Shown here: positions 1 to 8,223 of the stretch, in pieces
How the letters are laid out: each line of letters opens with the position of its first letter
Position numbering within the stretch: position 1 is the stretch's first letter
Assembly (NCBI RefSeq): GCF_000724625.1
Contig: NZ_CP007139.1
Coordinates: forward strand, 1,674,001 to 1,738,000
DNA length: 64,000 nt
Reading direction: 5' to 3'
Source of the DNA: Fimbriimonas ginsengisoli Gsoil 348
GTDB lineage: Bacteria > Armatimonadota > Fimbriimonadia > Fimbriimonadales > Fimbriimonadaceae
The notes under the pieces: generated by a model
What the model was told of the DNA's origin: nothing
The model's database searches: none
The model's input: the letters and a program-made list of their open reading frames with translations, nothing else
Program-made: the position numbers and the translations under genes

Positions 1-229
1 GCAGCACCACCGCCGTCGCCGTCATCGGCTTGGTGATCGAAGCAAGCGAGTAGGGAGTGAAAGGAAAAGCGGCGCGAGCGGCCCCCTTGTCGGCGACGCC
101 GGCCGCGCCAAGGAGAAGCGTTTCGTCGCCACGGGCGATTCCGTAGGCGATCGAAGGCAAAGCGACGGGATCGATGGCGGCCCGTAGCCGCAACTCGAAC
201 TCGGCAAGGGACGTGGGAAGATCGCTCAC
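1..229 (-). CDS. Serine beta-lactamase-family protein, N-terminal part (cut by window start)
   Basis: Reading the minus strand from a GTG at 229 gives an open frame that runs out of the window. It begins MSDLPTSLAEFELRLRAAID and reaches PYSLASITKPMTATAVVL about 60 residues in. SITK fits the Ser-x-x-Lys nucleophile motif of class C beta-lactamase / penicillin-binding-protein-like hydrolases, in its usual place shortly after a short N-terminal strand pair (SIAYGIARGDETLLLGAAG). No signal peptide is seen, so it may be cytoplasmic, or the start may lie elsewhere. It is divergent from the gene at 264, with 34 bases between the starts. Members of this family are often esterases or peptidases rather than antibiotic-resistance enzymes, and nothing here tells which. 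Confidence 0.75.
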   Translation of the reverse strand, partial: MSDLPTSLAEFELRLRAAIDPVALPSIAYGIARGDETLLLGAAGVADKGAARAAFPFTPYSLASITKPMTATAVVL

Positions 230-263
230 GTTCGCAGTATCGCGGATCGGTCAATATTATCGC

Positions 264-1265
264 GTGACCGACTCTACGCGCATCGAGACCGGGTTTATCG
301 AATGGCTGCGAGAATCCGACTGGCAAAACGCTTACGCGGAGTTCCTTCTCGAATTCTTCAGCGAGTTCGCCGAGCTCACCGGCCAGGACGTGTTCCAGGT
401 CATCCCTAGCCTGCCTGAAGAGGTTGCCGCCGAAGCGCTCGCCTGCGCCCTCGACCAGTTCGCCACCGAGTCGTACGAAGAGTTCACTGGAAAGAAGGAG
501 ACTCCCATCGACGCATTCCTCTTCGAGTGCGGCGACCAGTACGAAACTGCGGAAGTCGACTACCTGGTCGCCCTACGATCTTCGAAGCCTGACCTTTACG
601 ATGTCGTGGAGCTTGACGAGGAAAGCGTCGTTCTCAAGTCCCTTTTGGACCCTGCGGCGGCGACTGTAAAGGTCGCCGAGCCGCTCGGGATGTCGCCGGA
701 TCCTGGCGACGCTGTGTTCGCCCGCGTGATCGAAGAGGGAGATATCCGCCGCTTTACTCAGGGGGTGGTGGTTCTGTCTTCTCAGAGCCGGACCGAAGTG
801 GTCGAAATGTTCGAAGCGGCAGTTAAGGACTACCTCAAGGAGCTACCGAAGCTGATCCGCAAGGATCCACAACAGCTTCGCGCCGCCCGGTCCGCGGTTC
901 GACAGGGACTCTCCGCGATCGTCGTCGCCCTGTGGATCGACGAGATGGATACCACGTTCGACACGTCGGGCATCCTCAAATACGCCTATCAGATCCTCGT
1001 CCCGGTGCCGGAGATTGAAGAGGCGCTCGACCGGGTGATGGAGCGGAGTCCAGAGCCGGGGGTGCAGGCCTGGGCGGCCATTAACGACACCCAGATGCTG
1101 GCCGTAGTGACGATCGAGGAGGAGATGCTCCTCTTCGCCGTCCCTGATGAGGACACCGCCACGATCATTCACGAGCGGCTCCAGAACCTTCTCGGCGACC
1201 GAATCGGCGAGCAGGTCGCGCTGGCCGACTTCGAAGACGAAGACGACGATCTTCCTGCCGAATAG
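264..1265 (+). CDS. Acidic protein of unknown function
   Basis: About 333 residues from a GTG at 264 (VTDSTRIETGF). The frame is open further upstream to 174, but that would overlap the divergent beta-lactamase gene, so I chose the GTG. The protein is rich in Glu and Asp and ends in a run of acidic residues (ADFEDEDDDLPAE). It has no signal peptide or membrane segment, and looks alpha-helical at the N-terminus with an alpha/beta C-terminal half. I do not recognise the family. It stands alone, with a palindromic repeat and then the transport operon downstream. It is likely a soluble cytoplasmic protein. Confidence 0.7.
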   Translation: MTDSTRIETGFIEWLRESDWQNAYAEFLLEFFSEFAELTGQDVFQVIPSLPEEVAAEALACALDQFATESYEEFTGKKETPIDAFLFECGDQYETAEVDYLVALRSSKPDLYDVVELDEESVVLKSLLDPAAATVKVAEPLGMSPDPGDAVFARVIEEGDIRRFTQGVVVLSSQSRTEVVEMFEAAVKDYLKELPKLIRKDPQQLRAARSAVRQGLSAIVVALWIDEMDTTFDTSGILKYAYQILVPVPEIEEALDRVMERSPEPGVQAWAAINDTQMLAVVTIEEEMLLFAVPDEDTATIIHERLQNLLGDRIGEQVALADFEDEDDDLPAE

Positions 1266-1303
1266 GTTTAACCTATCGGGGCTGTGCAGGCGCTTAAGGG
1301 ATT

Positions 1304-1356
1304 CACACGACCAGGATGGTCGTGATACACATGGGCTGGAAGCCCATGCCACCGGT
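1304..1356 (+). repeat. Two-hairpin palindromic repeat, copy A
   Basis: First hairpin: CACGACC (1306-1312), loop AGGAT, GGTCGTG (1318-1324). Second hairpin: CATGGGCT (1330-1337), loop GGA, AGCCCATG (1341-1348), followed by CCACCGG. The same layout and fixed text recur at 58022-58070, where the second stem is CACGGGCA/TGCCCGTG, with both arms changed together. It lies between the 264 gene and the NCS1 permease and could act as a terminator or as a mobile palindrome. Confidence 0.8.
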
Positions 1357-1373
1357 TGGCCGGCTTTTCTTAG

Positions 1374-2789
1374 ATGAGCGACCTTAAATTAGAGAATCTC
1401 GACCTTCGTCCAACGACGGACGAACAGCGCACCTGGACTTGGGTGCACTACGCGGCGCTCTGGGTGGGAATGGCGCACTGCGTGCCGACCTGGCTGATGG
1501 CGGGAAGCCTGATCGCGCTCGGCCTCACGTGGTGGCAAGTCATCGGGATCATGGCTCTGGGCAACCTGATCGTGCTCGTCCCGGTGGTCATGAACTCACA
1601 CGCAGGAACCCGCTACGGCATCCCGTTTCCAGTCCTCGCCCGCGCCTCCTTCGGAACTCGCGGCGCGAACATCCCGGCGCTTTTTCGCGGATTGGTGGCG
1701 GTCGGCTGGTTCGGAATCCAAGTGCATATCGGCGGAGGAGCCCTCCTTTCGCTCGTCGAGTACGTGGTACCCGGCGTCGCGAAACTGAACGACACCGAGT
1801 TCCTCAGTCAGGGGCTGGCTAACTGGATCTCCTTCGGGGTCTTTCTCTGGCTGAACCTGGTGGTGCTTCGCCGGGGCATGGAGCGGCTCAAGAAGTTCGA
1901 GCTATGGGCCGCGCCGCTCGTGCTTCTTTTTTCGTTCGCCCTCTGCATCTGGGCCGTGATGGCCGCCGGCGGCGTTGGTCCGGTCGTGAACGCCCCGCAT
2001 GTCGTCCCGCCCGATACGCACAAGCTGATCGCAAACGGCTTGATGGCGGTCATCGGCTTCTGGTCGACGCTCGCGCTGAATGCGCCCGACTTCTCACGGT
2101 TTGCGAAGACACAACGCGACCAAGCTCTCGGGCAGGCGTTGGGTTTGCCGACGACAATGGTCCTCTTCTCGGTGCTCGCCGTCTTCACAACTTCGGCGAC
2201 TGCGGTGCTGTACGGGAAGGTGCTTTGGGATCCGTTGGAGATCGTCAAACACCTCCCTTCTGCCCCACTCGCGGCGGCGTCCCTGGTGGCGATCTTGCTC
2301 GCCACGGTTTCGGTCAACGTTCCGGCAAACCTGGTCTCTCCGGCTTACGATTTCGCGAACCTCGCCCCCCGCGTCATCACCATGTGGCGTGGAGCATTGA
2401 TCACCGCGGCTCTCGCCACGATTATCATGCCGTGGCGGTTCATGGCGACGGCGGCGACGTACGTCATCGGGTGGCTTAACACGAGCGCGGACCTGCTTGG
2501 TCCGGTCGCCGGAATCCTCATCGCCGACTACTGGCTTGTGCGACGAAAGCAGTTGTCGGTGGAGGATCTGTATAATGAATCTGGTCGATACCGGTACACG
2601 AATGGATACAACCTTCGGGCGATCCTTGCTCTCGCCGTGGCGCTCTTCGCCTCCCAAATCGGGCGCGTGTTCGAGCCGCTTCGATTTCTTACCGAAATCG
2701 GCTGGGTGACGGGTTTCCTCATCGGCGGATTTGTGTATTGGCTCCTCGAACGGGGCCGTAACCAACGTGTTATCTTAGGTTCGCCTTGA
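1374..2789 (+). CDS. NCS1-family nucleobase:cation symporter
   Basis: A 471-residue integral membrane protein with about twelve hydrophobic segments. The N-terminal part (EQRTWTWVHYAALWVGMAH, then PTWLMAGSLIALGLTWWQ, NSHAGTRYGIPFPVLARASFG) is typical of the NCS1 purine/cytosine/allantoin/hydantoin permeases, which import nucleobases or related ureides with Na+ or H+ across the cytoplasmic membrane. Length is normal for the family. The substrate cannot be read from the sequence. Its stop overlaps the TTG start of the next gene (TTGA at 2786-2789), so it leads an operon with the sugar-type ABC importer, an unusual pairing. Confidence 0.88.
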   Translation: MSDLKLENLDLRPTTDEQRTWTWVHYAALWVGMAHCVPTWLMAGSLIALGLTWWQVIGIMALGNLIVLVPVVMNSHAGTRYGIPFPVLARASFGTRGANIPALFRGLVAVGWFGIQVHIGGGALLSLVEYVVPGVAKLNDTEFLSQGLANWISFGVFLWLNLVVLRRGMERLKKFELWAAPLVLLFSFALCIWAVMAAGGVGPVVNAPHVVPPDTHKLIANGLMAVIGFWSTLALNAPDFSRFAKTQRDQALGQALGLPTTMVLFSVLAVFTTSATAVLYGKVLWDPLEIVKHLPSAPLAAASLVAILLATVSVNVPANLVSPAYDFANLAPRVITMWRGALITAALATIIMPWRFMATAATYVIGWLNTSADLLGPVAGILIADYWLVRRKQLSVEDLYNESGRYRYTNGYNLRAILALAVALFASQIGRVFEPLRFLTEIGWVTGFLIGGFVYWLLERGRNQRVILGSP

Positions 2790-4360
2790 TCCAGGTTCGC
2801 CACGTCTTGCTCCTCTCGGTCCTCGTTCTCGGGGCTTGGGCGTTGCGGGCTCCCTCGGTGGAAAGCAAGGAAGAGCGAGGGGGAGCGGAAGCCGGAGTCT
2901 CCCACGCCACGGGGAACCGCCCGTACGTGGTTCGGATCGTTCCCGACTTCTACATGCCGGGGAAGCGATTCAACCCTGGCGACCCACCGTTGCGCGCGTT
3001 CCGAGACGTGGCCGACGAGTTCGAAAAGCTCCACCCCGACACTCGGATCGAGATCGTCGACGCCCCGGTCGGCCAGCGCGAATGGCTGGTCACGCAGCTC
3101 GCCGCCGGCCAGGCCCCCGAGATCCTCAACGTGAACGTGGAAGATGTTTGGCAGGATGTGCAGAAGGGTTGGTACATCCCGCTCGACTCGTTCTTAGAGG
3201 CCCCGAACCCCTACGTGAAGCCGGGCGAGCCGGGAAGCAAGCAGTGGTGGGACCTGTTCCGGTACCAGGATATCTCTCGAAGCAAGGCCGCGCCGGACGG
3301 CAAGATGTACTGCATCACGCTCGACATGATCGAGACCGGAATCTTCTACAACAAGACGCTGTTCGCAAAGCTCGGTTTGCGTCCGCCCAAGGACTGGGAG
3401 GAATTCATGCGAATCCACGAAACGATTCAAAAGGCGGGGGTCACGCCGATGCTCGTCGACGTGGGAAGCCTTGCCGATTGGGGAGTCGATCTTACGTTCG
3501 ATCAGCTCTACCGCGACATCCGCCCGACCCTCGACTTGAAGAAAGACCCAAAGCGGGACATGTTCTACAAGGGTTATCTCGACTGGGACGAGCTCGCCTT
3601 TCTTAACCGAAAAGGGTTCTTCACCGAACAGGATCCGCGCTGGCGGGAGGTGTTCCGGCTCCTGAAAGATTGGCGGCGATTCATGCCGAAAGACCTCGGA
3701 TCGACCGATTTCACCCGCGATTTCATCCAGGAGAAAGGCGCGATGTTCTGGAGCAGCAGCCTATCGGTCCAGCGGCTGCTTCGCGATCCGCGCCGCACAT
3801 TCGATTGGGGGATGTTCTACCTGCCGCCGATCACCAAGGCGACCAGCAAGTATGGAGGCGGCTACCCGCAGTGCATCATCGGCGAAGCCGCGACCCAGTT
3901 CACGGTGACGAACTCCGCGATCACCGATACCGGCAAGGCGGAGACCTCTACCAAACTGAAGCGTTGCGTCGAGTTTCTCGAATTCGCCACCGTCCCCCGG
4001 AACTGCGACAAGATCGTCAACGAGATCACCGCCCTGATGCCGAACGTTCTCGGGGTGCCTACGAAGAAGGCGCTCGACCCGTTCGTCCAGAACCTGCTCC
4101 ACCACCCATACACGACCACCAAGTGGGTCTACACCTTCGACCTCCGCTTTTCGGAAGTGATGAATCGGATGCTGCTCCTCTATCTGATGGACGGCGTCTC
4201 GGACGAGGAATTCATGGATTGGATGGTGAAGAACGTCCGCACCTCCTGCGACACGATCGTCCGCCGCAAACACCTCGACCTCGCCCCGTTCGAAAAAGCT
4301 TGGGCCGCGGCCGCACCCTTAAGAAAAGGAATGGTCGACTTGCCGAGGGACGCGCAATGA
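2786..4360 (+). CDS. ABC transporter extracellular solute-binding protein
   Basis: 524 residues from a TTG at 2786 that overlaps the preceding stop. An N-terminal hydrophobic segment (VLLLSVLVLGAWAL) acts as signal peptide. The body has the pattern of family 1 carbohydrate-binding proteins: FRDVADEFEKLHPDTRIEI near residue 80, then DLFRYQ and DGKMYCITLDMIETGIFYNKTLF, where the hinge strand follows. It is longer than the usual 400-450 residues. It would deliver a sugar or sugar derivative to the two permeases encoded next (4427 and 5311). No ATPase is encoded nearby, so a shared MsmK/UgpC-type ATPase is presumably used. Confidence 0.87.
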   Translation: MIQVRHVLLLSVLVLGAWALRAPSVESKEERGGAEAGVSHATGNRPYVVRIVPDFYMPGKRFNPGDPPLRAFRDVADEFEKLHPDTRIEIVDAPVGQREWLVTQLAAGQAPEILNVNVEDVWQDVQKGWYIPLDSFLEAPNPYVKPGEPGSKQWWDLFRYQDISRSKAAPDGKMYCITLDMIETGIFYNKTLFAKLGLRPPKDWEEFMRIHETIQKAGVTPMLVDVGSLADWGVDLTFDQLYRDIRPTLDLKKDPKRDMFYKGYLDWDELAFLNRKGFFTEQDPRWREVFRLLKDWRRFMPKDLGSTDFTRDFIQEKGAMFWSSSLSVQRLLRDPRRTFDWGMFYLPPITKATSKYGGGYPQCIIGEAATQFTVTNSAITDTGKAETSTKLKRCVEFLEFATVPRNCDKIVNEITALMPNVLGVPTKKALDPFVQNLLHHPYTTTKWVYTFDLRFSEVMNRMLLLYLMDGVSDEEFMDWMVKNVRTSCDTIVRRKHLDLAPFEKAWAAAAPLRKGMVDLPRDAQ

Positions 4361-4368
4361 CCCCCTCC

Positions 4369-4408
4369 TGTAGCGTCGGCGCCCCCGCCGATGATTCCGG
4401 CAGCTCAG
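4369..4408 (+). repeat. Palindromic repeat, TAGCGTCGGCGCC type, copy 1
   Basis: TGTAGCGTCGGCGCCCCCGC (4369-4388) followed by CGATGATTCCGGCAGCTC. An inverted copy occurs at 6158-6193 with a few differences, so the pair flanks the two ABC permease genes. The element contains the first in-frame ATG (4391) upstream of the 4427 gene. That ATG is part of the repeat and is unlikely to be the real start. Confidence 0.75.
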
Positions 4409-4426
4409 GGGTTTCCGGAGGTCGGA

Positions 4427-5314
4427 TTGAGGCGTAACCTATCGCTCTACGGCATCATTCTGCCGAGCTTTGTGCTGCTCGCGGTCTTCGCCCTGGTGCC
4501 GTTCGGGTGGGCGTTTTGGACTTCTTTGTTCGATTACGAAGTTGGCGGCGATTCGCGCTTCGTCGGCCTCGCCAACTACACCGAATATCTGAGCGATCCG
4601 ACGTTTCTGCCGAGTTTTCTCAACATGGCGTTGCTCACGATGTTCGGCGTAGCGACCGTGCTCGTGTTCCCGCTCCTTGTCGCCAGGCTTATCTATGGGC
4701 TTTCGTCGGAGCGGGCGAAATACATCTACCGGCTCCTCTTTCTAGTCCCGATTGTGGTTCCGGGGATCGCGAGCACCCTGATGTGGCGCGGAATCGTCTA
4801 TGCCGACCACGGGTTTATCAACGAGACGTTGCGCGCGATCGGCCTCGGCGGCCTCGCTCGCGGGTGGCTCTCGGACCCGAGCAGCGCGCTCGCTGCGGTC
4901 GCGTTCATTGGGTTTCCGTTTGCCGCGGGGATTAACGTTCTGATCTACTACGCGGGCCTCACCGCCATCCCGGAGAGCGTCAACGACGCAGCCGAGCTCG
5001 ACGGGTCGCGCGGGATCGGTAAGTTCTTCCGAATCGAAGTGCCGCTCTTGATGAGTCAGGTGAAGCTGCTGGTCATCCTCACCGTCATCGGTTCCGTACA
5101 AGGATTCGAGGGAATGCTGGCCTTAACCAAAGGCGGTCCCGGTTTCAAGACCATGCTTCCCGGCCTCTGGATGTATTACAACGCGTTTAGCTTCCAGCGG
5201 ATGGGCTACGCATGCGCGATCGGCGTGGTGCTCTTCGCGCTCATCTTCGTGCTAACGCTGCTCAACATGAAGTACGTCCGGAGTGCGGAAGAGATCACGG
5301 AGGCGCGAGCATGA
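4427..5314 (+). CDS. Sugar ABC transporter permease (MalF/UgpA type)
   Basis: About 295 residues from TTG 4427 (MRRNLSLYGIILPSFVLLAVF). I prefer this start because GGAGG sits five bases upstream and the ATG at 4391 lies inside a dispersed repeat. Six membrane segments are visible. The EAA loop that docks the ATPase is clear (ESVNDAAELDGSRGIGKFFRIEVPLL, about residues 182-207). It overlaps the next permease by the ATGA at 5311-5314. It forms the cytoplasmic-membrane channel for the solute bound by the 2786 protein. Confidence 0.88.
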   Translation: MRRNLSLYGIILPSFVLLAVFALVPFGWAFWTSLFDYEVGGDSRFVGLANYTEYLSDPTFLPSFLNMALLTMFGVATVLVFPLLVARLIYGLSSERAKYIYRLLFLVPIVVPGIASTLMWRGIVYADHGFINETLRAIGLGGLARGWLSDPSSALAAVAFIGFPFAAGINVLIYYAGLTAIPESVNDAAELDGSRGIGKFFRIEVPLLMSQVKLLVILTVIGSVQGFEGMLALTKGGPGFKTMLPGLWMYYNAFSFQRMGYACAIGVVLFALIFVLTLLNMKYVRSAEEITEARA

Positions 5315-6159
5315 GGCGCCGGCGACGCCTCTCCGATCTCCTTTCGCACGCGGTGCTGCTGGTGCTCTTGGGCATCACGTTGCTGCCGTTCGTGTTGCTG
5401 CTGATCAACTCGTTTCGTACAAATTTCGAGCTCGATCATGCTTTCTTCGGCATACCGGATGCGCTTGGAAAGCGGAATTGGACCGCCCTGTTCCAGAGCT
5501 ACCGCGACGCTTGGCAGGTGCTTCGTCCGTACACGTTGAACACGATCTTCGTGGCTGCGGTGACCGCGCTTGGGGTCACGGTCCTCGGGAGCTCTACCGC
5601 CTACGTCTTCTCCCGTTACCGCTTTCCTGGACACCGGGCGCTCTTCTTTGTGATCCTCAGCTTCATGATGATTCCCGGCATCCTGACGCTGGTTCCCAGC
5701 TTCTTGCTGGTTAAGCGGCTGGGCATGCTGAACTCGTACTGGGTTCTCATCCTCCCGTACATCGCCGGTGGGCAGGTCTTCGCGATCTTTCTCTTCAAGA
5801 GCTTCTTCGACGGTCTCCCCGGCGAGCTTTTCGAGTCGGCTCGTATCGATGGCGCGGGCCACCTCCGCCAGTACACGAACCTGGTCCTGCCCCTCTCGAA
5901 GCAGGTGTTCGCGGTAGTGCTGGTCACGAACGTGCTCGGCACCTGGAACAACTTCCTTTGGCCGTTCATCACGAACTCCGACGCGAAATACCACACGGTC
6001 TCTTCCGGACTGTTTCTGATGAGCTCCAGCACGCTCGCCACGAACTACTCGAACATGTTCGCCGCCTACCTCTTGTCGGCGATCCCGATGCTGATCCTCT
6101 TCCTGTACGCCACCAAGCCGTTTATGGCCGGCCTAACTAGCGGCGCGTTCAAAGCCTAG
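5311..6159 (+). CDS. Sugar ABC transporter permease (MalG/AraQ type)
   Basis: 282 residues from ATG 5311, overlapping the previous stop by four bases. Six membrane segments follow a basic N-terminus (MRRRRRLSDLLSHAVLLVLL). The EAA motif is GELFESARIDGAGHLRQY followed by LVLPLSK. The segment NNFLWPFI near the C-terminus is common in MalG-like permeases. It pairs with the 4427 permease as a heterodimer. The start is fixed by the overlap, although the frame is open back to 5212. Confidence 0.9.
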   Translation: MRRRRRLSDLLSHAVLLVLLGITLLPFVLLLINSFRTNFELDHAFFGIPDALGKRNWTALFQSYRDAWQVLRPYTLNTIFVAAVTALGVTVLGSSTAYVFSRYRFPGHRALFFVILSFMMIPGILTLVPSFLLVKRLGMLNSYWVLILPYIAGGQVFAIFLFKSFFDGLPGELFESARIDGAGHLRQYTNLVLPLSKQVFAVVLVTNVLGTWNNFLWPFITNSDAKYHTVSSGLFLMSSSTLATNYSNMFAAYLLSAIPMLILFLYATKPFMAGLTSGAFKA

Positions 6160-6193
6160 AGCTCCGGATCGTCGGCGAGGGCGCCGACGCTAC
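6158..6193 (-). repeat. Palindromic repeat, TAGCGTCGGCGCC type, copy 2 (inverted)
   Basis: On the minus strand this reads CGTAGCGTCGGCGCCCTCGC followed by CGACGATCCGGAGCTC. It matches the element at 4369-4408 with few changes, in the opposite orientation. It begins right at the stop codon of the 5311 permease. Confidence 0.75.
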
Positions 6194-6237
6194 GTGGGGC
6201 GCTCCCAACCGTTCCGCAAAGAAACGCCCCTCCCAAG

Positions 6238-8223
6238 ATGCTAAAGTCAAATCTGCGGATGGCAACGACGCTTCCTCCTGAGACCGGGCCGATAGAGGCC
6301 GAAGCGCAACGCCCCATGGGAGCCATTCGCCTTCGCGCCGTCTTGGCCGGTTTCCTGCTCTGCTTCCCGGTCGTCTATGCCGTGGCCGGACAGTCGATCT
6401 CGTCGATTTTCTCGATGATGACGCCGCCGATCTCGGCCCTTTTGGCACTGGTGATCGTCAATTGGCCGCTGCGCCGATTCGCTCCGAAGCTCGCTTTCAA
6501 TCAGTCGGACCTGATCGTCGTTTTCTCCATCCTCAGCGTGGCGGCGGCAATCGGGGGAGAGTGGAGCGGCTACCAGTTCGCGGGGGTGTACTCCTATCCG
6601 TTCAAAGCCCAGACCGACCCGCTCTACCGGGACCACTTCCTAAAGCTCCCGGAATGGTTCACGATCCGAGACCTCGACAAGGTCAAGGACATGCAAAGCG
6701 GCGGGAAGGACATGCTGTACGCCTTCCACAAGCTGCCGATCTTCCTTCCCATCTACATCTCGATGGGATTGGTGGTCGTCTCGCTCTGCTTCGCGATGAT
6801 CTGCATCAACTCCATCATGCGCGGCGCCTGGTGCGAGCGAGAGCGGCTCACGTTTCCCCTCATCCAGCTCCCCGTCGCGATGGCGGAGGACGGCGGCGGG
6901 GGCGGCATGTGGAAAAGCAAGCACATGTGGATCGCCTTTGGCGTGATGTTTGCCATCGACATGCTGAACGGGTTCCACTACCTTTATCCGAACCTACCGT
7001 CCATCCCCGTTAAAGATCTCTTCTACATTGACCGCGCCTTCAAAGACCCCCCGCTGAGCAACATCGGCGATTTCCGAATCTCGATCTACCCGTTCATGGC
7101 CGCGGTCGGTCTCTTCATGCCGAGCGACATGCTGCTCAGCTTCGTGGTGTTCTTCCTTCTGCGAAAGGTGACCCACGTCGCCCTCGCTGCCAACGGCATC
7201 CCGCAGAGCACGTTCTCGGGCACCGGCAACACCCCCGGCCCCCCTTATTTCGACGAGCAGACCTGGGGCGCGGTAATCGCGATGTTCCTGGGCGCGGTCT
7301 GGGTCTCGCGAGAGTATCTGCGGGAGGTGTGGCGCGATATCCGCACCGGCAAGCGAGCGCTGGATGGAGGCGTCAAGCACCAATGGGCCTTCGTCGGCCT
7401 GCTCGTCAGCTTCTTTACCGTAGTGGGAATGGGCGTGTTGGGCGGCCTACCGCCGCTCTACATGATCCCGTACGTGGCGTTCTTCCTGATGTTCAGCATC
7501 GTGGTCGCCCGCGTCCGCGCCCAACTCGGCCCGCCCACCCACGAATTCGCCTTCTTCGGCTCGAATTCGATCATGCACCGGTTCCTGGGCACCAAGTGGA
7601 TGAGCGACAGTCAGGCGACTTGGCTCAATCACGCCTTCCTCTCGATGAACCGGATCTATCGGAACCATCCGATGCCGTACCAGCTCGAAGCGATGAAGAT
7701 GGCGCAGATCGAGCGGCTCAACCAGAAGAAGATGTTCCTGATGATCGCGGGCGCCACCGTTCTCGGCTTCTTCCTATCCATGTTCTTCAATCAGGCGCAG
7801 GTGTATCGAACCGGGCATATCGGCGGCACCGAGGCTGCGACCTACCTGTCGAACATCATCAACGACCGTAAAGGGCCGGACATCGTCGGGATCACGATGA
7901 CGATCTTCGGATTCGCCGTCGTCATGATCCTCGACGCGATCCGGTTTCGGTTCCCCGGCTTCCCGCTTCACCCCGCCGGCTACTTCCTCTCGATGAACTT
8001 CGGGGTGGACTACTACTGGTTCGGAATGCTCATAGCCTTGTTCACGAAGAACTTTGTGCAACGGTACTATGGCCTTCGCGGGTACGACAAGCTAAGGGCG
8101 GTCGCCCTCGGCATTCTGCTCGGGGAGTACGCGGCGGAAACGATCTGGATGACGATGGCATTGATCACCAAGCAGAGCACCTACACGATCTCGTTCAACG
8201 ATCGGAGTCTGGGTACTCAGTGA
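6238..8223 (+). CDS. Large multi-pass membrane protein, DUF6785/DUF6784-like
   Basis: 661 residues with roughly a dozen hydrophobic segments and no enzyme motif that I can see. Length, the central block (GNTPGPPYFDEQTWGAVIAM, residues 330-350) and the C-terminal block (RFPGFPLHPAGYFLSMNFGV) resemble the DUF6785/DUF6784 proteins found beside ABC importers in Armatimonadota and Planctomycetota. The family name is from memory and is less certain than the membrane topology. It starts at ATG 6238, with another in-frame ATG at 6259. It overlaps the CPBP protease gene (GTGA at 8220-8223). Position after the importer suggests a transport or polymer-handling role, but no function is established. Confidence 0.65.
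   Translation: MLKSNLRMATTLPPETGPIEAEAQRPMGAIRLRAVLAGFLLCFPVVYAVAGQSISSIFSMMTPPISALLALVIVNWPLRRFAPKLAFNQSDLIVVFSILSVAAAIGGEWSGYQFAGVYSYPFKAQTDPLYRDHFLKLPEWFTIRDLDKVKDMQSGGKDMLYAFHKLPIFLPIYISMGLVVVSLCFAMICINSIMRGAWCERERLTFPLIQLPVAMAEDGGGGGMWKSKHMWIAFGVMFAIDMLNGFHYLYPNLPSIPVKDLFYIDRAFKDPPLSNIGDFRISIYPFMAAVGLFMPSDMLLSFVVFFLLRKVTHVALAANGIPQSTFSGTGNTPGPPYFDEQTWGAVIAMFLGAVWVSREYLREVWRDIRTGKRALDGGVKHQWAFVGLLVSFFTVVGMGVLGGLPPLYMIPYVAFFLMFSIVVARVRAQLGPPTHEFAFFGSNSIMHRFLGTKWMSDSQATWLNHAFLSMNRIYRNHPMPYQLEAMKMAQIERLNQKKMFLMIAGATVLGFFLSMFFNQAQVYRTGHIGGTEAATYLSNIINDRKGPDIVGITMTIFGFAVVMILDAIRFRFPGFPLHPAGYFLSMNFGVDYYWFGMLIALFTKNFVQRYYGLRGYDKLRAVALGILLGEYAAETIWMTMALITKQSTYTISFNDRSLGTQ

Noticed and set aside
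174-263. Extended N-terminus of the 264 gene from an ATG at 174
   Set aside because: It would overlap the divergent beta-lactamase start (229) and reads as Arg/Ser-rich shadow sequence.
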